Positions 1-6,538 are shown, counted from the first letter of the stretch. The stretch: DNA of 6,574 nt from Desulfotignum sp. (GCA_021737445.1 JAIPDY010000186.1:1-6574), one strand, 5' to 3'. Program-made: numbers and translations. The notes: generated from the letters alone by a model not told the origin.

Positions 1-168
1 TGTGATTGACATACTGTTTAATTTTGTGGTATTGGGATAAGGTTTATCATCCTAACTTAAGGGGATGTGCCAGACCATCATAACAGCTGACAGACCCGGT
101 CAAAAAAGAGCAGGAATGCCGGCTTTAATAAATCAAACCTACTTTATAGGATTTTAGGAATTTAAATC
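1..168. other. Intergenic region upstream of the PxxKW gene
   Basis: I find no credible gene here. A perfect -35-like TTGACA lies at 6-11, but the best -10 at a reasonable distance (around 30-35, TATTGG) is poor. An AT-rich TTTATAGGAT stretch at about 144-153 could hold a -10 closer to the gene. Neither is convincing enough to call a promoter. The stretch ends with the ribosome binding site AGGAA (156-160), eight bases before the ATG at 169. Confidence 0.4.
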
Positions 169-441
169 ATGATCTGTACGACTGTAAGAGAAGGGGATGA
201 CTGTGTATTCATGACAGCCGCCGGTTGCAGCTATAATGAAGGCAACTGCCTGCCTGTTGTGGATGAATGTATGGGATGCCAGAGAATGTCTGAATACCCC
301 ACCGGCATGTATTGCACTGCTGCACCGGATCCGTCTTTAAAATGGAAAAACGGCTCCTGTAACATGGCCACCCATATCAAGACCACAGCTGAGACCAAAA
401 AACAGAAAATAAACCCCATCAAGGCATCCAAGAGAAGATAA
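169..441 (+). CDS. PxxKW-type small cysteine-rich protein
   Basis: This is a 90-residue protein of unknown function. It has eight cysteines, at residues 3, 12, 20, 27, 34, 37, 49 and 64, including one CxxC pair (34-37). PDPSLKW at residues 53-59 matches the signature that names the PxxKW cysteine-rich family, which I associate with Desulfobacterota. After residue 70 the protein becomes a short lysine- and arginine-rich tail (TKKQK, KASKRR). There is no signal peptide or membrane segment, so it is probably cytoplasmic. The cysteine spacing suggests metal binding, such as zinc or an iron-sulfur cluster, but this is inference. The start is supported by AGGAA eight bases upstream. The gene is closed off by an intrinsic terminator 26 bases after its stop, so it is probably monocistronic. 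The family call rests on motif recognition only. Confidence 0.85.
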   Translation: MICTTVREGDDCVFMTAAGCSYNEGNCLPVVDECMGCQRMSEYPTGMYCTAAPDPSLKWKNGSCNMATHIKTTAETKKQKINPIKASKRR

Positions 442-467
442 TATTTTTTGTTGACCGCATTTTTCAG

Positions 468-513
468 ACTCTGTGGTTTTCATCTTCAAAGAAAGCTGCA
501 GAGTTTTTTTTTT
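468..513 (+). terminator. Rho-independent terminator after the PxxKW gene
   Basis: The arms 468-481 and 491-504 form a 14-bp stem. Six bp at the base are perfect Watson-Crick pairs (ACTCTG with CAGAGT), and the upper part includes three G-U pairs. The loop is nine bases (482-490). Ten consecutive T (504-513) start at the stem base. This is a textbook intrinsic terminator on the plus strand. It ends only 25 bases before the aminotransferase start codon. Confidence 0.85.
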
Positions 514-538
514 GATTTTTTTGTGAGGAATTCTGTCC

Positions 539-1858
539 ATGAACGTGATAGCAAAACAGCTTAACACCGCCATCTCACAAGCCAATCCCCATATCCTGGA
601 GATGCTTTCGGATATGGGAAAAGCGCTGTTTTTTCCCAAGGGTATTTTAAGCCAGAGCGCAGAAGCAAAAATCAAGGCCCACAAAATCAATGCCACCATT
701 GGTATTGCCAAACAGGGCAGCCATGTGATGAACCTGCCTGCGGTTACCCGGTACATCACTGGTATCGAGCCGGACGATTACCTGCCATATGCCCCGTCAT
801 TCGGACTTCCCAAGCTGAGAGAACAATGGAAAAACCATCTATATGACAAAAACAGTTCCCTGGCAGGAAAAGCGTTCAGCCTGCCGGTGGTGACCTCGGG
901 CATCACCCACGGGGTTTCTGTTTTTTCAGACATGTGGGTGGACAAAGGGGATGTCATTGTGCTGCCGGATATGATGTGGGGCAACTACACCATGACCTTC
1001 ACGGTGCGCAACCAGGCAAAAATCGTTTACTACAAGGCGTATGATGATGCATTGACCCGTTTCAACACAGATGATTTTGAGGCTGTGATGCGGGCCCAGG
1101 CAGCAAAAAACGATAAAATCATTACCGTGTTGAACTTTCCCCACAACCCCGGCGGATATTCTCTTACCAGAGAGGAAGCAGACCGGGTGGCTGCGGTGCT
1201 GCTGGATATTGCACAATCGGGAACCAACGTGGTGGCGGCCTGTGATGATGCCTATTTCGGATTGTTTTTTGATGAACAGATCAGCAGGGAATCGCTGTTT
1301 GCCAAACTGGCCGGCAGACACAGGCGGCTGGCTGCAGCCAAGCTGGACGGTGCCACCAAAGAGGATTATGCATGGGGATTGCGGGTAGGGTTTATCACCT
1401 ATGGCCTGACTGCTGACAAAGAAAAGAGAGACGACCTGTACCAGGCCCTGGAAAAAAAGACCGCTGGCTGCATCCGGGGTAATATTTCCAATGCCTCCCA
1501 CCTGGGCCAGACTATTTTACTCAAAGCCATGGCAGATCCGGATTACCAGGCCCAGAAGCAAAAAAAACATGACCTGCTCAAAAAGCGGGCTGCCCGGATC
1601 AAAACAGTGTTGAAAAATCCGGCCTTTGCCAAAGGGTTTGATGTCTATCCCTTTAATTCAGGGTATTTCATGTGTATCCGCCTTAAGGATGTGGATGCGG
1701 AAACCTTACGCCTTCATCTGCTGAACACTTATGGGGTGGGCCTGATTGCCATCGGAGAAAAAAATATCAGGGTGGCGTTTTCCTGCCTGGAAGAGGATGA
1801 TGTGGAAACATTGTTTGATATAATCATGCGCGGCATCAAAGATCTTAACACCACCTGA
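539..1858 (+). CDS. Fold-type I PLP-dependent aminotransferase (class I/II)
   Basis: A 439-residue cytoplasmic enzyme expected to transfer an amino group between an amino acid and a 2-oxo acid using pyridoxal phosphate. All the main cofactor-site elements of class I/II aminotransferases are visible. These are an NPxNPxG-like segment, NFPHNPGG (199-206, with N203); DDAY (236-239), giving the pyridine-nitrogen aspartate D236 and Y239; the Schiff-base lysine K274 in GATKEDYAWGLRVGF, followed by R282 eight residues later; and R411 in NIRVAFSC, the usual substrate-carboxylate arginine. At 439 residues it is a little longer than typical members (about 390-400), mostly through an N-terminal extension before the PSFGLPKLRE segment near residue 85. 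GAGGAA at 525-530 lies eight bases before the ATG, supporting this start. The CLC gene follows after 23 bases, so the two are probably one transcript. The substrate cannot be read from the sequence, so no gene symbol is assigned. Confidence 0.9.
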   Translation: MNVIAKQLNTAISQANPHILEMLSDMGKALFFPKGILSQSAEAKIKAHKINATIGIAKQGSHVMNLPAVTRYITGIEPDDYLPYAPSFGLPKLREQWKNHLYDKNSSLAGKAFSLPVVTSGITHGVSVFSDMWVDKGDVIVLPDMMWGNYTMTFTVRNQAKIVYYKAYDDALTRFNTDDFEAVMRAQAAKNDKIITVLNFPHNPGGYSLTREEADRVAAVLLDIAQSGTNVVAACDDAYFGLFFDEQISRESLFAKLAGRHRRLAAAKLDGATKEDYAWGLRVGFITYGLTADKEKRDDLYQALEKKTAGCIRGNISNASHLGQTILLKAMADPDYQAQKQKKHDLLKKRAARIKTVLKNPAFAKGFDVYPFNSGYFMCIRLKDVDAETLRLHLLNTYGVGLIAIGEKNIRVAFSCLEEDDVETLFDIIMRGIKDLNTT

Positions 1859-1881
1859 TACCCGAATGGACCTGACCTGAC

Positions 1882-3690
1882 ATGGGATCTTTTGATTTTA
1901 AAGTGGCGTTCAGATGGCTGTTCTATTTTGTGCTCATCGGCCTGATTTCCGGTCTGGGTGCTGTTGTTTTCCATTATCTGTGCGGCCTTGGCATGCATTA
2001 TTTTCTGGATATGATGGCAGGATACCGGCCGGACGCACCTGCCGGGGAGCATGCCCTGCTGCCCGCCACCAGTACGCCGTTCAACCGGTGGCTGCTGCTG
2101 ATTCTGCCGGCACTGGGCGGGATCGTTTCCGGCTGGCTTGTCTATACTTTCGCACCTGAAGCGGAAGGCCATGGTACTGACGCTGCTATTGAAGCCTATC
2201 ATCACAAAGGCGGTATGATCCGGGGCAGGATTCCCATCATTAAAACTATCGCCTCTGCCATCACCCTTACCACAGGGGGATCAGGCGGAAGGGAAGGACC
2301 TATAGCCCAGATCGGCGCTGGATTCGGCTCTTTTCTTGCCACCCGGTTCAAATTGTCGGAAAGAGAACGGCGCATCATGATGGCAGCCGGCATCGGGGCA
2401 GGGGTGGGCAGTATATTCCGGGCCCCCCTTGCAGGTGCGCTTTTTGCCGCTGAAGTGTTGTACAGGGACCCGGATTTTGAATCTGAAGTCATCATTCCGG
2501 CCGGAATTTCCTCTGTGGTGGCTTATTGTGTTTTCTGCCTGGTTTTCGGGTGGGGATCATTGTTTGATTCTCCGGGATTTAAATTTCAGAACCCCTTGGA
2601 ACTAGGCCCTTACATCGTGCTGGCAGGCGTTCTGGTGGCAACGGGATTTCTCTATGTCAAGGTTTTTTATGGCATGGTCAGCATTTTTCACAAGCTCAAA
2701 ATACCCAATCACATCAAACCTGCCATCGGCGGACTGTGCACCGGCATCATCGGATTTTTTCTTCCCTATACCCTGGCATTCGGCTATGGCATGGCCCAGA
2801 ATGCCATTTTCAATCAGGTGGCAATTTCCACTCTCATCGCCCTTGCCATCGGCAAAATCTTTACCACCTCTTTTTCCATTGGATCCGGCGGCAGCGGCGG
2901 TGTGTTCGGGCCTTCTGTGGTTATCGGCGGTGCCATGGGCGGAGCAGTAGGCCAGATTTTTCACATGTTGATCCCAACAGTGGTTACCCACCCAGGTGCT
3001 TTTGTCATTGTAGGCATGGCCGGTTTTTTCACATCTGTTTCCAACACCCCCATTTCCACCATTATCTTTGTCAGTGAAATGACCAATTCCTATCATTTGC
3101 TGTTGCCCAGCCTGCTGGTATGCTCTTTGTGTTATCTCCTGTCCCAGCGGTTTTCCATTTATGAAAAGCAGGTCAAGTCCCGGGTGGATTCACCAGCCCA
3201 TGCCGGTGAATTTATGATGGATATTCTTCAGACCATGAAGGTGGGAGATCTGGGGCATCTGATCAAAAAAGTGCAGAGTGTCAATGAAAATATGCCGTTT
3301 TCAGAATTCAAATCCATTTTTCAGATCACAAAACAGCATTATTTTCCCGTGCTCAATGCCGAGGGGGAGTTTACCGGTATTTTTTCATCCAATGATATCA
3401 GGGAGGTTATTTTTACCCTTCACATCGAAGATCTTGTGGTGATGAAGGATATCATGATTTCAGATCTGATCATCACCACACCGTCTGAAGACCTGAACAC
3501 GGTGCTGCACAAGCTCACCCAGAAAAACATTGATGCCCTGCCCGTGGTGAAAGAAAACAGCAACAAAGAACTGATTGGCCTGATCTACCGCCGGGATATC
3601 ATTTCCCATTACAACCGGCACATTCGAAAAATCCGGGAACCCGGGTCAGATCCTGAAAAAGAATATATCCAGCCCCCTGTCAATAGCTGA
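1882..3690 (+). CDS. CLC-family chloride channel/transporter with two CBS domains
   Basis: A 602-residue inner-membrane protein of the ClC anion channel/exchanger family. Residues 1-430 or so are the hydrophobic multi-helix core. The second selectivity motif GSGGREGP is at 133-140, with the external gating glutamate at E138. The third, GSGGVFGP, is at 337-344, with the GxFxP phenylalanine at F342. The pore tyrosine corresponding to E. coli Y445 is probably Y427 in FSIYEKQ. Two CBS domains follow, at roughly 449-511 and 522-585, and usually bind adenine nucleotides and regulate gating. Two positions differ from the E. coli exchanger. The first motif GSGIP is replaced by GHGTD (96-100), and the internal proton glutamate (E203 there) is V192 here in AAEVLYRD. 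This leaves open whether the protein is a channel or an exchanger. There is no clear Shine-Dalgarno; GAATGGA (1864-1870) is distant, and translation may be coupled to the upstream gene. Confidence 0.93.
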   Translation: MGSFDFKVAFRWLFYFVLIGLISGLGAVVFHYLCGLGMHYFLDMMAGYRPDAPAGEHALLPATSTPFNRWLLLILPALGGIVSGWLVYTFAPEAEGHGTDAAIEAYHHKGGMIRGRIPIIKTIASAITLTTGGSGGREGPIAQIGAGFGSFLATRFKLSERERRIMMAAGIGAGVGSIFRAPLAGALFAAEVLYRDPDFESEVIIPAGISSVVAYCVFCLVFGWGSLFDSPGFKFQNPLELGPYIVLAGVLVATGFLYVKVFYGMVSIFHKLKIPNHIKPAIGGLCTGIIGFFLPYTLAFGYGMAQNAIFNQVAISTLIALAIGKIFTTSFSIGSGGSGGVFGPSVVIGGAMGGAVGQIFHMLIPTVVTHPGAFVIVGMAGFFTSVSNTPISTIIFVSEMTNSYHLLLPSLLVCSLCYLLSQRFSIYEKQVKSRVDSPAHAGEFMMDILQTMKVGDLGHLIKKVQSVNENMPFSEFKSIFQITKQHYFPVLNAEGEFTGIFSSNDIREVIFTLHIEDLVVMKDIMISDLIITTPSEDLNTVLHKLTQKNIDALPVVKENSNKELIGLIYRRDIISHYNRHIRKIREPGSDPEKEYIQPPVNS

Positions 3691-4441
3691 GATCTTTTTG
3701 GTCATAGTTCACCTGTTTTAAAAACAATCCCCTGGCAGGGGCGGTGGCACCGGCAAGGGAACGGTTCTTTGCAGAAAGAATTTTTTCAAAATCTTTTCGT
3801 GTTATTTTGTGCCTGCCCACATCCACCAAAGTACCCACGATATTTCTCACCATGTTTTTCAAAAAACCGTCTGCACAGATCCTGAATTTCAGATAGTTGT
3901 CAGGCTGTTTTTCCACCTGTGCCGCAAACACCGAGCGCACAGTGGAACGCCTTGGAGAACCTGTGTTTTCAAATGACTTAAAATCATGGGTCCCGCATAA
4001 CAGGGCGCAGCACCGGTTCATGGTATCTGCATCCAGGGACATGTTGATGTGCCAGACATAGTTACGGCCAACAGCGCAGGGGTGTTCCCGGTTAAGTATG
4101 AAATAGTTGTATTCCTTGGAAACCGCAGAATACCGGGCATGAAAATCATCTGGTACGCAACAGCACTCTTGGATGACAACAGGGTGTTTCATCAGGCTGT
4201 TTGCGCCTTTTTGCAGTACAAGCGGGTCCATGGCAGTGTCTGCACAAAAAGAGGCCACCTGGCCCCAGGCATGGACCCCGGCATCGGTCCGGCCGGATCC
4301 GGCAAGATAGACGGGCTGGCTGAGTATTCTGGACAAAACCTTTTCCAGCTCTCCCTGGATGGTGGGTTTGTCTGCCTGGCGCTGCCACCCGGAAAAACCG
4401 GTGCCGTCATATTCAATGGTCAGTTTAAAGGTCTGGGACAT
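3680..4441 (-). CDS. truA: tRNA pseudouridine synthase A
   Basis: A 253-residue cytoplasmic enzyme that converts uridines 38-40 of the tRNA anticodon stem-loop to pseudouridine. The N-terminal IEYDGTGFSGWQRQ (9-22) is characteristic of TruA. The catalytic aspartate is D53 in GSGRTDAGVHA (48-58). Later family blocks include FHARYSAVSKEYNY in the middle, DFKSFENTGS, and GFLKNMVRNIVGTLVDVG near the C-terminus. The frame is open further upstream to 4573, but the extra 44 codons overlap the regulator gene and do not resemble TruA. I chose the ATG at 4441, which puts MSQTFKLTIEYDG at the N-terminus, the usual TruA beginning. This start lies 17 bases inside the upstream MarR-like gene, has only a weak ribosome binding site, and is probably translationally coupled. 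The 3' end overlaps the convergent CLC gene by 11 bases. Confidence 0.96.
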   Translation of the reverse strand: MSQTFKLTIEYDGTGFSGWQRQADKPTIQGELEKVLSRILSQPVYLAGSGRTDAGVHAWGQVASFCADTAMDPLVLQKGANSLMKHPVVIQECCCVPDDFHARYSAVSKEYNYFILNREHPCAVGRNYVWHINMSLDADTMNRCCALLCGTHDFKSFENTGSPRRSTVRSVFAAQVEKQPDNYLKFRICADGFLKNMVRNIVGTLVDVGRHKITRKDFEKILSAKNRSLAGATAPARGLFLKQVNYDQKDLSY

Positions 4442-4889
4442 GGCCGTTGTCTGACTCTGAAAACCGGGCCAGGCTGCCGTTGGCCTGGTTGATCTGATGG
4501 GCCAGGGTGTGGGCCCTGCCGGCTCCCAGTATCCGAGTGTAATTGAGATAAAATTGTTTGTATGCCCCTGCAATGGCAGGCTTTATTTCAATCCCTCTGC
4601 CTGTGGGAAAAATAGCACTGGTTTTGCCGCAGTTTTTTCTTGTCACCAGTTTTTTTTTGACCAGCGCATCAATAAACCGGGTAATAGTGGACGGGGTCAG
4701 CCGGAGCAGGTTTCCCAGTTTTTTGGGGCTGATGCCCGGATTTTCAAACAGGATCAGCAGCAAAGAGGCATGGGCAGGAGAAAGTTTCAACGGGGCGAAA
4801 CTGGTTTCCGCCAGTTTCAATAACTGCCGTGAAAACGCATTGACATTAAAAAACAGGCAATCTTCCAGAAAATGGTGTGATTCATCCAT
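4425..4889 (-). CDS. MarR-like winged-helix transcriptional regulator
   Basis: A 154-residue DNA-binding protein with the layout of the MarR family. A first helix (about 5-30, FLEDCLFFNVNAFSRQLLKLAE) is followed by a helix-turn-helix at about 53-73 (ISPKKLGNLLRLTPSTITRFIDAL). A basic wing comes next at about 78-97 (KKKLVTRKNCGKTSAIFPTGRG), then a C-terminal helical part likely to dimerise. The strand has a GGGAG ribosome binding site (4895-4899 on the plus strand) suitably placed before the ATG at 4889. A promoter and a palindrome lie directly upstream, so autorepression is likely. The gene is first in an operon with truA, overlapping it by 17 bases. The ligand and the regulon are unknown. 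An unusually frequent lysine content next to the recognition helix is consistent with DNA contact, but no specificity can be inferred. Confidence 0.85.
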   Translation of the reverse strand: MDESHHFLEDCLFFNVNAFSRQLLKLAETSFAPLKLSPAHASLLLILFENPGISPKKLGNLLRLTPSTITRFIDALVKKKLVTRKNCGKTSAIFPTGRGIEIKPAIAGAYKQFYLNYTRILGAGRAHTLAHQINQANGSLARFSESDNGHVPDL

Positions 4890-4912
4890 ACAATCTCCCT
4901 TTTCTAAAGGTG

Positions 4913-4924
4913 TTGTACATACAA
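4913..4924. promoter_or_regulatory. Probable operator palindrome (autoregulation of the MarR gene)
   Basis: TTGTACATACAA is a perfect 5-2-5 inverted repeat (TTGTA, CA, TACAA). It touches the predicted -10 and covers the expected start of transcription. MarR proteins are dimers that commonly bind short AT-rich palindromes at or next to their own promoters, so this is the best candidate for the operator. Binding by this particular regulator is inferred from position. Confidence 0.5.
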
Positions 4925-4950
4925 TTATATTAAAGTGGCAACTTTGTCAA
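4924..4950 (-). promoter_or_regulatory. Sigma-70-type promoter for the MarR-truA operon
   Basis: Read on the minus strand, TTGACA (4950-4945) and TATAAT (4929-4924) are both perfect consensus hexamers. They are separated by 15 bases, shorter than the optimal 17. Transcription would start near 4917, giving a leader of about 27 bases with the GGGAG site. The dyad GTCAA-GAA-TTGAC (4946-4958) overlaps the -35 and may be another protein site. This is a prediction from sequence only. Confidence 0.6.
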
Positions 4951-5044
4951 GAATTGACCTACGCAGACAAAGTGGACGTAAGCAACTATTCTGAGGTTCC
5001 GGATCTGTGCCGGGCGGTAGCAATTGGTCAAAAACTTCATCCCT

Positions 5045-5056
5045 GCCGGTACCGGC
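5045..5056. repeat. 12-bp perfect palindrome GCCGGTACCGGC
   Basis: This self-complementary 12-mer lies inside the left arm of the larger inverted repeat and has no counterpart in the right arm. It could be a short extruded stem, a dimeric protein site or a duplex-forming contact. A role is not indicated by the sequence. Confidence 0.5.
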
Positions 5057-5112
5057 GTATCAAAAGACCCGTGTCGGGAGGTCCCTGTAGGTCTCACCCT
5101 CTGCCGCATTTG

Positions 5113-5214
5113 ACAAGGAGTAGGGCATGGCTGCACTGAACGGCAAAAACTGCGGGCAGGTATGTCCTCAAACAGTTTGCCGTTCTTAACGCTTCGCCAT
5201 GCCCAACTCCTTGT
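5113..5214. repeat. Core hairpin of the inverted-repeat element
   Basis: The arms 5113-5131 and 5196-5214 are 19 bases each with a single A-A mismatch (ACAAGGAGT and GGGCATGGC with their complements). Beyond an internal loop, AACGGCAAA (5139-5147) pairs with 5176-5184. CTG (5150-5152) pairs with CAG (5173-5175), leaving two bulged A. The terminal loop is 20 bases (5153-5172). Outside the base of the stem, GCATTTG (5106-5112) can pair with CAAACGC (5217-5223), with a two-base bulge. This is the best-conserved pairing in the element. Confidence 0.85.
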
Positions 5215-5401
5215 AGCAAACGCGTCAGAATGGGATTCAACCCACAGAAACCTCCCGGCACTAGCCGCTGATGGCAGAGGTGAGCAGGGATGAAATCCCG
5301 GCCCTAGTTCTACCATGAACAGGGGGAGCCGGAAAGCACTTGCACAACGAAAACCCTGAATGGAGAAGTGGTGCCAGAGATTTCTTGAACAGCAGCGACC
5401 A

Positions 5402-6538
5402 TCACTCAGGATCATCTGAAAATTGTTTTTGAATCTCTTTTACAGCCGGTTCATTCTCAATCAGGGTCCGCACACAGTCGGAATTCAGTTTTGTGCCGGA
5501 CAGACGTTTGAGCTCCTCAAATGCCTTTTCATTGCTCCAGGCCGGTTTATAGGACCTGTGGCTGGTCAAAGCGTCAAAAATATCGGCCACAGATACGATC
5601 TGGGTTTCAATGGGGATTTCATCTTGCTTTAACCGGTTGGGATACCCTTTGCCGTCAATGGTTTCATGGTGAGATCCTGAAATGTTTTGCAGCAGGCTGA
5701 TATGGTCAAAAGATTTCAGGCCAAGGTGCTGTGCAACCGCATCAATGATTTCTCTGCCTTTGGCGGAATGGGTCTGCATGATCTGCCATTCATCCTCATC
5801 CAGCTTCCCTGGTTTTAAAAGAATACTGTCAGGTATGCCGATTTTGCCGATATCATGGAGCGGCGCAAACATGAAAAGAGTTTCAATTATTTCATCGCTC
5901 AGGCCCGGGTTACCTTGTTTTGCCAGTTCCCGGGCAATCAGGCGGGCATACCGGGCCATCCGCTCCAGGTGGTTCCCGGTTTCAGGGTCCTTGTAACTGA
6001 CCAGGCTCAAACAGGAGCGGAACGTACCCAAAAGCATCTGGGTGGATTGCAGCTTGTTGACCACCAGGGAGTTGACCAGCTGGGCGTAAAGATCCAGTTT
6101 TGCCAGGTCCTGTTCCAGGAACACGTTTTTCTGGTAAGAGTTGAAAAACAGCATTCCGATAAAGGCTCTGCTGTCAAAAAGCGGCACTGAATAGCTGGCC
6201 TGGTAACCGTTGGCCGCAATTTTTTTTGTATGCTCGTGGGTGCCGTTTTCGAACACGGACATGTCGTTCACCAGCCTGCTTTTTTTCCGGGCCTTGATCT
6301 CCATCAGAGAGGGCGCGTTGTCCATCAGGCATTCATAAAACTGCAACGGCAGATCTTTCGCACTTTGCACAAAGGTTTTCAACGTGTTCATATTTCTGTC
6401 GAACAGCGCCACTGCAACCCGGTCGATATAGCTAAAATCCTGCCTGATCACCTGGTGTAAGATCCGGATCTTTTCACTCAATGAGGCGGTATGATGCAGG
6501 TCTTTATACCGGCCATAGGCCAGAACGATCTCTTCCAT
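5402..6538 (-). CDS. GAF plus HD-GYP cyclic-di-GMP phosphodiesterase
   Basis: A 378-residue cytoplasmic signalling protein predicted to hydrolyse cyclic di-GMP. The N-terminal part (about 20-165) has the length and look of a GAF-type sensor domain, for example YSVPLFDSRAFIGMLFFNS. The C-terminal part (about 175-360) is a complete HD-GYP domain. Its motifs are E186 and H190 in DPETGNHLERM; HDIGKIGIPD at 228-237; HHETIDGKGYP at 290-300, which carries the GYP signature; and VADIFDALTSHRSYKPAW. All expected metal ligands that I can place are present, so catalysis is likely. There is no receiver domain and no membrane segment, so the input is probably a small molecule or partner sensed by GAF. The ribosome binding site is weak, and the upstream region is cut off by the window edge. 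No clear terminator follows; the inverted-repeat element begins about 65 bases after the stop. Confidence 0.93.
   Translation of the reverse strand: MEEIVLAYGRYKDLHHTASLSEKIRILHQVIRQDFSYIDRVAVALFDRNMNTLKTFVQSAKDLPLQFYECLMDNAPSLMEIKARKKSRLVNDMSVFENGTHEHTKKIAANGYQASYSVPLFDSRAFIGMLFFNSYQKNVFLEQDLAKLDLYAQLVNSLVVNKLQSTQMLLGTFRSCLSLVSYKDPETGNHLERMARYARLIARELAKQGNPGLSDEIIETLFMFAPLHDIGKIGIPDSILLKPGKLDEDEWQIMQTHSAKGREIIDAVAQHLGLKSFDHISLLQNISGSHHETIDGKGYPNRLKQDEIPIETQIVSVADIFDALTSHRSYKPAWSNEKAFEELKRLSGTKLNSDCVRTLIENEPAVKEIQKQFSDDPE

Larger units (their letters stand above)
4997..5334. repeat. Large imperfect inverted repeat; possible structured ncRNA or palindromic mobile element
   Basis: This 338-base stretch lies between the MarR-like and HD-GYP genes and can fold on itself almost entirely. 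From outside inwards, these segments pair: TTCCGG 4997-5002 with 5329-5334; GGTAG 5016-5020 with 5310-5314; the perfect 11-mer TTCATCCCTGC 5036-5046 with 5284-5294; 5071-5082 with 5250-5261 (12 bp, one G-U); 5085-5092 with 5240-5247 (7 of 8). The core hairpin 5113-5152/5173-5214 lies inside these. A further helix (5093-5105 with 5273-5284) crosses this order. The arms are similar but have diverged. There is no T-tract, transposase gene or recognised RNA family motif. It could be transcribed from either strand, or be two old repeat copies lying head to head. I cannot name the family. Confidence 0.75.

Noticed and set aside
6..35. Promoter with a perfect TTGACA at 6-11
   Set aside because: No acceptable -10 hexamer lies 16-18 bases downstream, and the nearest gene starts more than 130 bases away.
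926..1501. Minus-strand open frame of 191 codons inside the aminotransferase gene
   Set aside because: It is fully overlapped by a gene with intact catalytic motifs, and its translation is low-complexity and unlike any family. The same applies to other overlapping frames at 337-759, 1729-2205, 2602-3096, 4049-4492 and 4558-5139.
4442..4573. Upstream extension of truA to an ATG at 4573
   Set aside because: The added 44 residues lie in the wrong frame of the regulator gene and do not resemble TruA. The ATG at 4441 gives the family's normal N-terminus.
5113..5214. Intrinsic terminator for the HD-GYP gene
   Set aside because: The stem is strong, but no run of T follows it on either strand, and it lies about 190 bases beyond the stop codon.
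4997..5334. Group II intron fragment
   Set aside because: I could not find a domain V-like hairpin, a recognisable intron 5' end or any maturase sequence. The single long hairpin layout does not match.
5284..5401. Possible variable repeat of a diversity-generating retroelement, suggested by a minus-strand GFRCAS-like translation
   Set aside because: There is no reverse transcriptase, no template repeat and no adenine-specific difference between two repeats in the window. One short peptide resemblance is not enough.
4930..5415. A 161-codon open frame on the minus strand running through the whole inverted-repeat element
   Set aside because: It starts inside the HD-GYP 3' end, has no ribosome binding site I can identify, and runs through the regulator's promoter region. 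Its protein is rich in Cys, Arg, Pro and Ser without any domain I recognise. The stop-free frame is more easily explained by the GC-rich paired arms. Conservation at the protein level would change this view.
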